From the NCBI GenBank assembly GCA_021205715.1, contig JAJPXA010000203.1, forward strand, positions 1 through 6,657: a stretch of 6,657 nucleotides of DNA. Reading direction: 5' to 3'. The DNA comes from Bacillota bacterium. GTDB taxonomy: Bacteria > Bacillota > Clostridia > UBA1381. The notes beneath the pieces were generated by a model. It saw nothing but the letters and a program-made list of their open reading frames with translations. It did not search any database and was not told the origin of the DNA. The first letter of the stretch is position 1. Each line of letters begins with the position of its first letter. Below, piece by piece: positions 1-5,522 of this stretch. The position numbers and the translations under genes are program-made.

Positions 1-1536
1 ACTGTCGGAAATGCAGGCGATAACGAATTTTCGGCGACGTATTCGACCGGTGATAAGAATTATAAGGATGTAACGGAAACCTTGACCGTGACGGTTGAAA
101 AAGCGGAGCCGACATATACGGTTCCGAGCGGTTTAACCGCGACCTACGGTCAGACGTTGGCAGATGTTGATTTGCCGAACGGCTGGACGTGGGTTGACCC
201 GTCAACGAGCGTCGGCGAAGTCGGAACGAACACGTTTAAAGCGACATATTCGACGGGTGACGCGAATTACGAGGATGTAACGGTTGAGGTTGAGATAACC
301 GTAACGGAGGCTTCGGAGCCGGATGAACCGGATGAGCCGGATGAGCCGTCAACGCTGACGCTGACGGTTGAGGAAGCGCCGACAGCCTCGAAGATAAAGA
401 AAGGCAAGACGCTTTCAGCGTCGACCTTGAGCGGCGGCGTTGTCACCGCCGACGGCGAGGAAGTCAGCGGCTCATGGGCGTGGGCAGACGGCACGGAAAC
501 GATGTCCTCGACAGGTACATTCGAGCGCACGGCGGTATTTACCGCCGATGAGGCGGCATACGGCACGGTTGAAGCGACGGTGTCCGTCAAGGTCTACACC
601 GCAAGCTCCGGCGGCGGTTCAAGCAGCGGCAGCTCGTCAAGTGACACGACGGATGTAACGGATACGTCGAGCGACAGCTCGTCAACGTCAAACGTGACAA
701 CGGCAGCCGTATCTGACGGCGCGATCAGCGCCGACACGTCGACCGCCGAGGCGGGCGATACGGTAACAGTTACCGTGACCCCCGACGAGGGTTACGTGGT
801 TGAAACCGTGACGGTAACCGACGAGGACGGCAACGAGGTTGAGGTAACAACCAACGACGACGGCACATACGCGTTCGTAATGCCCGCGACTGCGGTAAGC
901 ATAAGCGCGACATTTACGGAATCCGACGAATCGTCGGACGGCGACGCGGACGGTGACGGCACGTCAAGCGGCACTCACGTATGCCCGAGCGAGAAATTCA
1001 CCGATGTTGACACGTCGCTGTGGTATCACGAGTATATCGACTACGCTTTGGAAAACGGCTTAATGAACGGTATTTCCGACACCACATTTGAGCCGAACAC
1101 CGCGACAACGCGCGGAATGATTGTGACCATATTGTACCGCTTAGAGGGCGAGCCGACAGCAAACAGTGCGTCCGACTTCACGGACGTAGTAAGCGGTGCA
1201 TGGTATGCCGACGCGGTAGCGTGGGCAGCCGAAAACGGCATAGTAAACGGCTACGATAACGGCAAGTTCGGTGCGGATGACACCATAACCCGCGAACAAA
1301 CTGCGGCAATATTGTACCGCTACGCAGGCTATAAGGGCTATGACACAAGCGCGTCAGGCGACATCACAGCCTACACCGACGCCGACGCGGTAAGCGGCTA
1401 TGCCGTAACCGCGATGCAGTGGGCGGTAGGCACCGGCTTAATCGCCGGCAAGGAAGATAACACATTATCCCCACAGTCCGGCGCAACAAGAGCCGAAACA
1501 GCGGCAATGCTGGCGCGGTTTATCGAAGCGGAATAA
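1..1536 (+). CDS. SLH-domain cell-surface protein with Ig-like repeats, C-terminal part (5' end outside window)
   Basis: The frame is open from base 1, so the start and any signal peptide lie upstream; the TTG at 82 is an internal Leu codon. 511 residues are visible. Residues about 1-106 carry a beta-rich repeat of roughly 69 residues, seen once complete and once partly (shared motifs ATYSTGD, NY.DVT, with TYGQTLADV in the complete copy). Next come an acidic DEP linker (about 106-116), a related domain (about 119-199), a Ser/Thr/Gly linker (about 200-235) and a domain at about 237-307 resembling the divergent InlB B-repeat (TVTPDEGY, then FVMPA). Three SLH domains end the protein at about 333-391, 392-444 and 455-510, with TRAE-type motifs TRGM (370-373), TREQ (430-433) and TRAE (496-499). 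SLH domains bind pyruvylated secondary wall polymer, so the protein is probably held non-covalently on the wall; no sortase motif is seen. The upstream domains look like stalk or adhesion modules, but the ligand is unknown. It ends in tandem stops TAA TAG. Confidence 0.9.
   Translation, partial: TVGNAGDNEFSATYSTGDKNYKDVTETLTVTVEKAEPTYTVPSGLTATYGQTLADVDLPNGWTWVDPSTSVGEVGTNTFKATYSTGDANYEDVTVEVEITVTEASEPDEPDEPDEPSTLTLTVEEAPTASKIKKGKTLSASTLSGGVVTADGEEVSGSWAWADGTETMSSTGTFERTAVFTADEAAYGTVEATVSVKVYTASSGGGSSSGSSSSDTTDVTDTSSDSSSTSNVTTAAVSDGAISADTSTAEAGDTVTVTVTPDEGYVVETVTVTDEDGNEVEVTTNDDGTYAFVMPATAVSISATFTESDESSDGDADGDGTSSGTHVCPSEKFTDVDTSLWYHEYIDYALENGLMNGISDTTFEPNTATTRGMIVTILYRLEGEPTANSASDFTDVVSGAWYADAVAWAAENGIVNGYDNGKFGADDTITREQTAAILYRYAGYKGYDTSASGDITAYTDADAVSGYAVTAMQWAVGTGLIAGKEDNTLSPQSGATRAETAAMLARFIEAE
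4..300 (+). repeat. Tandem Ig-like protein repeat, about 207-bp unit (one partial, one complete copy)
   Basis: The coding stretch starting at base 4 (GTC GGA AAT...) reappears in diverged form at base 211 (GTC GGC GAA...), an offset of 207 bp or 69 codons. Both copies encode F.ATYSTGD, then NY and DVT. Because the first copy is cut by the window edge, more copies may lie upstream. Identity at the DNA level is only partial, so this is a protein-domain repeat and not a recent duplication. Confidence 0.7.
322..348 (+). repeat. 9-bp tandem repeat coding for (Asp-Glu-Pro)x3
   Basis: Three consecutive 9-bp units (GATGAACCG, GATGAGCCG, GATGAGCCG) encode DEP three times and follow a Glu-Pro. This makes a stiff acidic linker between two beta domains of the surface protein. 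The units are nearly identical and in frame, so copy number could vary by slippage without breaking the protein. Confidence 0.85.
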
Positions 1537-1600
1537 TAGGGGATAGCAGTATATATAAAATAGTCGAGAAAATGATGTGACTTTTGAAAATTAAAATTTT

Positions 1601-1637
1601 ACAGCGCAGCAGCTTTCACAGCCGCCGCGCTGTTTTT
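1601..1637 (+). terminator. Rho-independent terminator of the SLH protein gene
   Basis: ACAGCGC (1601-1607) pairs perfectly with GCGCTGT (1627-1633). The stem continues as GC..GC pairs with two A-C mismatches (1608 and 1611) to a 7-nt loop, TTTCACA (1614-1620). A T-run at 1633-1637 follows. It lies about 65 nt after the stop codons of the surface protein gene and faces the convergent rpsT terminator. Confidence 0.75.
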
Positions 1638-1727
1638 ATGCGCTTAATTTTGCGGCGGCATAATTTAATCACGGGTAACACATTGAGCGAAAAAATTTAG
1701 GATAAAAACGTGTTTAAGTTTGGGCAC

Positions 1728-1762
1728 AAAAAACGGAGGTGTGTTATAAACAACCTCCGTTT
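1728..1762 (-). terminator. Rho-independent terminator of rpsT
   Basis: AAACGGAGGT (1731-1740) is perfectly complementary to ACCTCCGTTT (1753-1762). TGTT (1742-1745) with AACA (1749-1752) extends the stem past one bulged G at 1741 and leaves a 3-nt loop. Read on the minus strand, the stem starts 9 nt after the rpsT stop codon and is followed by six T (1733-1728), the standard intrinsic terminator form. Confidence 0.9.
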
Positions 1763-1771
1763 ACCGCAAAT

Positions 1772-2035
1772 TTACGCAAGCTTTGCAAGCTTTAATGCTA
1801 ACTGTGATTTTTTTCTCGCCGCGTTATTCTTATGAATTATACCCTGACCAACGCCCTGGTCGAGCTTTTTCGACGCTTCGCTGAACAAAATCTTAGCGTT
1901 TTCCTTATCGCCGTTAGCCGCCGCTTCTTCAAACTTTTTAATAGCTGTCTTTAAAGCGGTTTTATGCGCGAGATTGATAGCGGTTTTCTTTTCTATAACC
2001 TTTACGCGCTTTTTTGCCGACTTGATATTTGGCAT
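1772..2035 (-). CDS. rpsT: 30S ribosomal protein S20
   Basis: S20 is a primary 16S rRNA-binding protein of the small subunit body, needed for early 30S assembly. The 87-residue product opens with MPNIKSAKKR, the hallmark S20 N-terminus. It is very rich in Lys and Ala, as expected for its helical bundle, and includes the conserved region KALKTAI-like (ALKTAIKKF) and the C-terminal NNAARKKSQL stretch. Length matches the family (about 85-90). The frame also allows a TTG two codons upstream (2041), but the Shine-Dalgarno GGAGGTG lies 9 nt before the ATG at 2035 and only 3 nt before that TTG, so the ATG is chosen. It has its own promoter and terminator, so it can be transcribed as a single gene, although no terminator separates it from recO upstream. 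Identification is secure. Confidence 0.97.
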   Translation of the reverse strand: MPNIKSAKKRVKVIEKKTAINLAHKTALKTAIKKFEEAAANGDKENAKILFSEASKKLDQGVGQGIIHKNNAARKKSQLALKLAKLA

Positions 2036-2044
2036 TTGCAATTA

Positions 2045-2051
2045 CACCTCC
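2045..2051 (-). promoter_or_regulatory. Ribosome binding site of rpsT
   Basis: The minus strand reads GGAGGTG, a near-perfect match to the anti-Shine-Dalgarno. It sits 9 nt before the ATG at 2035 and 3 nt before the TTG at 2041, which decides the start in favour of the ATG. Confidence 0.9.
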
Positions 2052-2078
2052 ACAATATTTAATCTATCATACCGTACT

Positions 2079-2126
2079 ATTATACATTATAGCGGGATGA
2101 ATTGCAAGCATTTTTTTTGTTTTTTT
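2079..2126 (-). promoter_or_regulatory. Sigma-A-type promoter of rpsT with A-tract UP element
   Basis: On the minus strand TTGCAA (2107-2102) serves as -35. A spacer of exactly 17 nt leads to a consensus -10 TATAAT (2084-2079). A second TATAAT (2091-2086) lies one base upstream of the first, but its 10-nt spacing to this -35 is unsuitable. Just upstream of the -35 are runs of seven and eight A (2126-2120 and 2118-2111), where an UP element would contact the RNA polymerase alpha subunits. Transcription would begin near 2072, giving a leader of about 37 nt. A strong constitutive promoter is expected for a ribosomal protein gene. Activity is inferred. Confidence 0.8.
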
Positions 2127-2174
2127 CGATATTTTATGTAAATTGCCCAAATACGCGGCGAATATTATATTCAT

Positions 2175-2915
2175 TTATGACATTGGCATTGAATTGTAAT
2201 ATTCCAAGCTCTTAAAACGGCTGTCGAGCTGCACGCTTACATATTTTTCGGATATTTTGTTCAAATAGTCCAAAAGCTCTTTGTTTGCGTTAAATGAAAG
2301 CATTTTCTTCACATCCGCGCTGACTATGCGGCTTATCGCCGCGCGGACGGCATCGTTTATCTTAGCCGCGCCCGCGCTCGTGCACTCGGTGCATACCGCG
2401 CCGCCCTTTTCAAAATCAAACGCGGCAATATCCGCATTGCCGCAGGCGACGCACGCGTCGGTTTTTGGCGCGTAGCCGCCCAGCGCCATCAGCTTCAGCT
2501 CATATACGGTTTTGACTTTGTCCGGCGGCTCGCCGCGGTACGCCAAAGCGTAGACCGAGTTTAAGTACAGCCGCAGTATATCGTTATCCGCGTTGCGCTC
2601 GCCCAATATTCCGTAGGTAATATCGGACATATACGCGGCGAGCGACAGCTTTTTTATATCCTCCGAAATCGGATAGAACGCGTCTATCGGCTCGCAGCCG
2701 TTCACGCTTAACAAATGCTTTGTACCCTGATACAGGTTGAAATCGCCGTAGCACAAAAATTGACTTGACGCGCTTATGCTTGTTTTTGACTTCAGCGCGC
2801 CGTAGCTTACCGCCTTTATAATTCCGCAGTCCTCGGCAAAAATGCTCAAGAGCCTGTGACCGTCACCGTAATTCGATTGTTTTATGATAATGCCTCTGGC
2901 TTTGATGTTTGCCAT
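2175..2915 (-). CDS. recO: DNA repair and recombination mediator RecO
   Basis: RecO acts in the RecFOR pathway: it displaces SSB from single-stranded DNA, helps load RecA and anneals complementary strands. The 246-residue product has the family layout: an N-terminal OB-fold (about 1-80, opening with KARGIIIKQSNYGDGHR and GIIKAVSYGA), a helical middle, and a zinc-binding element with CVAC (Cys155, Cys158) and CTEC (Cys175, Cys178). All four Cys are present, as in other Bacillota RecO. Length is normal (about 240-260). The ATG at 2915 lies inside yqzL, overlapping it by 34 nt. It is preceded by AGAGGAG (2927-2921) with 5-nt spacing, so translation is probably coupled to yqzL. No hairpin/T-run follows the stop, so transcripts may run into rpsT. 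Confidence 0.96.
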   Translation of the reverse strand: MANIKARGIIIKQSNYGDGHRLLSIFAEDCGIIKAVSYGALKSKTSISASSQFLCYGDFNLYQGTKHLLSVNGCEPIDAFYPISEDIKKLSLAAYMSDITYGILGERNADNDILRLYLNSVYALAYRGEPPDKVKTVYELKLMALGGYAPKTDACVACGNADIAAFDFEKGGAVCTECTSAGAAKINDAVRAAISRIVSADVKKMLSFNANKELLDYLNKISEKYVSVQLDSRFKSLEYYNSMPMS

Positions 2916-3040
2916 ACAAGCTCCTCTTTCCCGTTCTTCTCATAGATATTCGCATCGGTATCGGCGCCCTTATACAAAAGATATGTTTCAATATTACCGG
3001 TGTACATAAACGCTTTCCATAAAATAGTCTTAATTTCCAT
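2882..3040 (-). CDS. yqzL: YqzL-like small protein
   Basis: This 52-residue ORF starts at ATG 3040 and ends at TAA 2882-2884. It has a strong Shine-Dalgarno (GGAGGT, 3053-3048) 7 nt before the start. The N-terminal half contains W..F, then TGNIETYLLYK (residues 14-24), the signature of the YqzL family, whose B. subtilis member lies between era and recO, exactly as here. Family members are about 45-55 residues long and their function is not known. The last 34 nt overlap the start of recO in another frame and carry the recO ribosome binding site, which suggests translational coupling. There is no signal peptide or membrane segment. The assignment rests on motif recall and position together; the C-terminal half (about 25-52) is not recognisably conserved to me. 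Confidence 0.88.
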   Translation of the reverse strand: MEIKTILWKAFMYTGNIETYLLYKGADTDANIYEKNGKEELVWQTSKPEALS

Positions 3041-3047
3041 TCCCGTT

Positions 3048-3053
3048 ACCTCC
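3048..3053 (-). promoter_or_regulatory. Ribosome binding site of yqzL
   Basis: GGAGGT on the minus strand, 7 nt before the ATG at 3040. It is one of the best Shine-Dalgarno matches in the window and is the main evidence that the short yqzL frame is translated. Confidence 0.85.
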
Positions 3054-3126
3054 GAAAAACAATCCGCGTCTTATATCTGATAGTTTATTTCATTTTTCGA
3101 CGGTTATACTGACACTTATTGCTTAT

Positions 3127-3140
3127 GCGGCAAAAGCCGC
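3127..3140 (-). other. GC-rich hairpin just after era
   Basis: The minus strand reads GCGGC-TTTT-GCCGC, a perfect 5-bp stem with a 4-nt loop, about 14 nt after the era stop codon. It overlaps a 10-bp palindrome, GCCGCGCGGC (3136-3145), giving an alternative fold. No T-run follows, so it does not look like a standard terminator. It could protect or process the mRNA in the 114-nt era-yqzL gap. The rest of that gap (3041-3126) shows nothing clear except the yqzL ribosome binding site. Confidence 0.4.
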
Positions 3141-3154
3141 GCGGCAGCTTAATA

Positions 3155-4042
3155 TTATTCGTTTGAATATCCGAAATTTTTCATCATAAAATCGCTGTTT
3201 CTCCAGTTCGGCTTTACCTTTACCCAAAGCTCGAGGTACACCTTTTTGTCGAGCATTTTTTCTATGTCCTCGCGCGCCATTGTGCCGATTTTTTTTATCA
3301 TCTCGCCGCCCTTGCCGAGAATTATTCCCTTATGCGAGTCCTTTTCACAATATATTACCGCGTGGATTTCCGTGTTTTTCTCCTTTTCCTTGACCTTCTC
3401 TATCGATATGGCGATGCCGTGCGGTATTTCCTTATCCAAAAGCCAAAGCATTTTTTCGCGTATAATCTCGGCGGCAAGCTGACGCTCCGGCTGGTCGGTT
3501 ACGGTGTCCTCGTCGTAAAACGCGGGGCCTTCGATGAGAAATTTTTCTATCTCGTCGATAAGCGCGCTTATGCCGTCGCCGTGCTTGGCGCTTATCGGAA
3601 CAACCGCAGCAAAATCGCAAAGCTCCGTGTATTTTGAAATAAGCGGCAGAAGCTCCTCTTTTTTCACGCGGTCTATCTTGTTGATTACAAGCACCGCAGG
3701 GATTTTGCCGATGCTTTCGATTATCGCCTTTTCCGCGTCGCGAAAGCCCTTTTCCGCGTCCGTCACAAATACGACGGCGTCCGTGTCCTCCATACTTTCC
3801 GCCGCCGCGTTTACCATATATTCGCCGAGCTTATTTTTCGGCTTGTGTATTCCCGGGGTGTCGGTGAATATTATCTGCTCCTTATCGGTGGTGTACACCG
3901 CGAGTATTTTATTTCTCGTTGTCTGCGGCTTGCTTGACACAATCGCGATTTTTTGCCCGATTATTTTATTCAAAAGCGTTGATTTTCCGACGTTCGGCAT
4001 ACCGATTATGGACACAAAGCCGGATTTAAAATTATTTTCCAT
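3155..4042 (-). CDS. era: GTPase Era, 16S rRNA-binding ribosome assembly factor
   Basis: Era is a GTP-regulated factor that binds the 3' end of 16S rRNA and checks late 30S maturation; it is usually essential. The 295-residue product is full length for the family. The GTPase domain shows G1 GMPNVGKS (14-21), the G2 segment around TTRN (41-44), G3 DTPG (61-64), G4 NKID (121-124) and G5 SAK (151-153). The C-terminal type II KH RNA-binding domain carries GIILGKGGEMIKKIG (239-253), with GKGG at 243-246. The protein ends in the usual W.....F....FGY pattern. The ATG at 4042 has AGAGGT (4054-4049) 6 nt upstream and lies 18 nt after the ybeY stop. In B. subtilis dgkA and cdd separate these two genes; here they are adjacent. 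Confidence 0.98.
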   Translation of the reverse strand: MENNFKSGFVSIIGMPNVGKSTLLNKIIGQKIAIVSSKPQTTRNKILAVYTTDKEQIIFTDTPGIHKPKNKLGEYMVNAAAESMEDTDAVVFVTDAEKGFRDAEKAIIESIGKIPAVLVINKIDRVKKEELLPLISKYTELCDFAAVVPISAKHGDGISALIDEIEKFLIEGPAFYDEDTVTDQPERQLAAEIIREKMLWLLDKEIPHGIAISIEKVKEKEKNTEIHAVIYCEKDSHKGIILGKGGEMIKKIGTMAREDIEKMLDKKVYLELWVKVKPNWRNSDFMMKNFGYSNE

Positions 4043-4060
4043 TATGCTACCTCTGTTAAT

Positions 4061-4549
4061 TTAATTATCTCTTGTAATATTCAGGCTGTTTAAAACCTTG
4101 TTCTGCTTTTCAATCATTATTTTTTCGCCCGCCTCGTCGTCCACGTGGTCGTAACCCAAGAGGTGGAGCATAGAGTGGGCGGTCAAAAACGCTGTTTCGC
4201 GCCGCAGGGAATGACCGTATTCCTCCGCTTGCTCTTTCGCGCGCTCGAGCGACAAAACTATATCGCCGAGCATTACGTAATCTCCGTCGCAGTCATAGCA
4301 GGCATCGGCTTCGTCCCCGTCAAATTCCAGCATCGGGAACGACAGCACATCCGTCGCGCGGTCGATACCGCGGTATTCGCGGTTCAAAACGCGTATTTTC
4401 TCGTTATCGGTAAACGTGACGCTTATCTCCGCGTCAAAGTCACATTCCTCCTCGCGCAAGACCGCCTCGCAGACGGTTTTTACAAGCTCGAGCGTTTCAT
4501 CCGTTACATCTATCTTATCCTGTTCATCTTCTGTTATTAGCTTTACCAT
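4061..4549 (-). CDS. ybeY: Endoribonuclease YbeY (rRNA maturation factor)
   Basis: YbeY is a single-strand-specific metal-dependent endoribonuclease involved in 16S rRNA 3'-end maturation and 70S ribosome quality control. The 162-residue product has the family metal site H-x3-H-x5-H as HSMLHLLGYDH, with His125, His129 and His135. It also has the conserved NREYRGIDRATDVLSFP block (56-72) and LGDI (94-97). Length is typical (150-170). A short acidic, Cys-containing insert (about 76-90, DGDEADACYDCDG) sits at the variable loop between these two blocks. The start overlaps the 3' end of phoH by 26 nt. The upstream sequence is purine-rich but has only a weak Shine-Dalgarno, so initiation probably depends on coupling to phoH translation. 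Confidence 0.97.
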   Translation of the reverse strand: MVKLITEDEQDKIDVTDETLELVKTVCEAVLREEECDFDAEISVTFTDNEKIRVLNREYRGIDRATDVLSFPMLEFDGDEADACYDCDGDYVMLGDIVLSLERAKEQAEEYGHSLRRETAFLTAHSMLHLLGYDHVDDEAGEKIMIEKQNKVLNSLNITRDN

Positions 4550-5519
4550 TTTCTCTTTTCTTTGCCCTTTCCTCGTCGTATTTCGCGTAAGCCTTTATTA
4601 TCTCCTGCACCAGCGGATGGCGCACAACGTCCTTTTCGGTAAAGCGGCATATCGCGATGTCGTCGACGTTCTTTAATATGCGCTCCGCCTCTTTAAGACC
4701 CGAGCGTTTGTCGCCCGGGAGATCTATCTGCGTGACGTCGCCGGTCACTATCGCCTTTGAGCCGTAGCCTATTCGCGTCAGGAACATCTTCATCTGCTCC
4801 GATGTGGTATTCTGCGCCTCGTCGAGAATTATAAACGCGTTGTCGAGCGTGCGTCCGCGCATATACGCGAGCGGCGCGACCTCTATAACGCCCTTTTCCT
4901 GATACCGCAGAAAGCCCTCGCCGCCGAGCATTTCATAAAGTCCGTCGTAGAGCGGTCTTAAATACGGGTCAACCTTATTCTGCAAATCGCCGGGCAAAAA
5001 TCCGAGCTTTTCGCCCGCCTCAACCGCCGGACGCGTCAGAATTATTCGGTTTACCTCTTTCGCTTTAAGCGCCGTAACCGCCTTTGCGACGGCGAGATAC
5101 GTTTTGCCCGTTCCCGCGGGACCTATGCCGAAAATAACGGTGTTTTTCTCTATCGCGTCGACATATTTTTTCTGCCCCATTGTTTTCGCTTTTATCGGCT
5201 TGCCTTTAACGGTTACCGCTATGCAGTCTTCGCCGAGCATACGTATATCAAATCCGCCGTTTTCCTGCACCATCGTTATCGCGTACATCACTTTTTGCGT
5301 GTCTATCGCCTCGCGGCGCTCCAAGACCTGCATTAAAAGGTGTATAACCTGCGACGCTTTTTCGACCGCGTCCTCCTCGCCGGTTATTTTTAATGTGTTG
5401 TCCCGTTCGCCTATCGTGACTCCGAGCGCCCTTTCGATAAACTTAACGTTTTCGTCAAAGCTGCCGAAAAGCGACGCTATATCAATCTCCGGCGGTATGC
5501 CTATTTGTCTTACTGTCAA
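4524..5519 (-). CDS. phoH: PhoH-like ATPase (PhoL/YbeZ type)
   Basis: This is a cytoplasmic P-loop ATPase of the PhoH family. In other bacteria its relative YbeZ is encoded beside YbeY, physically partners it and is linked to RNA metabolism; the exact reaction is unsettled. The 331-residue product has an N-terminal KH-like region (about 1-100), then the ATPase core with Walker A GPAGTGKT (133-140), the conserved LTRPAVEAGEKLGFLPGD block (161-178), Walker B IILDEAQN (230-237) and TGD (259-261). The tail (about 313-331) is Lys/Arg/Glu-rich. The start is TTG at 5519: AAGGAGTG (5535-5528) lies 8 nt upstream, and an in-frame TAA two codons before rules out an earlier start. That TAA is the yqfD stop, so the two genes share a frame with a 3-nt gap. 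The 3' end overlaps ybeY by 26 nt. Confidence 0.95.
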   Translation of the reverse strand: MTVRQIGIPPEIDIASLFGSFDENVKFIERALGVTIGERDNTLKITGEEDAVEKASQVIHLLMQVLERREAIDTQKVMYAITMVQENGGFDIRMLGEDCIAVTVKGKPIKAKTMGQKKYVDAIEKNTVIFGIGPAGTGKTYLAVAKAVTALKAKEVNRIILTRPAVEAGEKLGFLPGDLQNKVDPYLRPLYDGLYEMLGGEGFLRYQEKGVIEVAPLAYMRGRTLDNAFIILDEAQNTTSEQMKMFLTRIGYGSKAIVTGDVTQIDLPGDKRSGLKEAERILKNVDDIAICRFTEKDVVRHPLVQEIIKAYAKYDEERAKKRENGKANNRR

Positions 5520-5522
5520 ATG

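Noticed and set aside
1..300. CRISPR-like repetition
   Set aside because: The repetition is in-frame, diverged protein-domain duplication with a 207-bp period; there are no short identical repeats with spacers.
1540..1600. AT-rich stretch after the SLH gene as a promoter or short gene
   Set aside because: No paired -35/-10 with sensible spacing and no ORF with a ribosome binding site on either strand.
2036..2041. TTG start giving S20 two extra residues
   Set aside because: The Shine-Dalgarno would be only 3 nt away, while the ATG at 2035 has 9-nt spacing and gives the canonical MPNIKSAKKR N-terminus.
2111..2126. Homopolymer runs after recO as a recO terminator
   Set aside because: On the minus strand these are A-runs, not T-runs, and no stable hairpin precedes them; they fit better as an UP element for rpsT.
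3103..3133. Possible promoter before yqzL (TTGCCG at 3133-3128 and TATAAC at 3108-3103)
   Set aside because: The spacer is 19 nt and both boxes are imperfect, with the -35 inside a hairpin; too weak to call as a feature.
3534..4064. 176-codon open frame on the + strand opposite era
   Set aside because: It is fully antisense to a secure era gene and shows no family motif; the hydrophobic, Ser-rich composition is what the reverse strand of such a gene yields.
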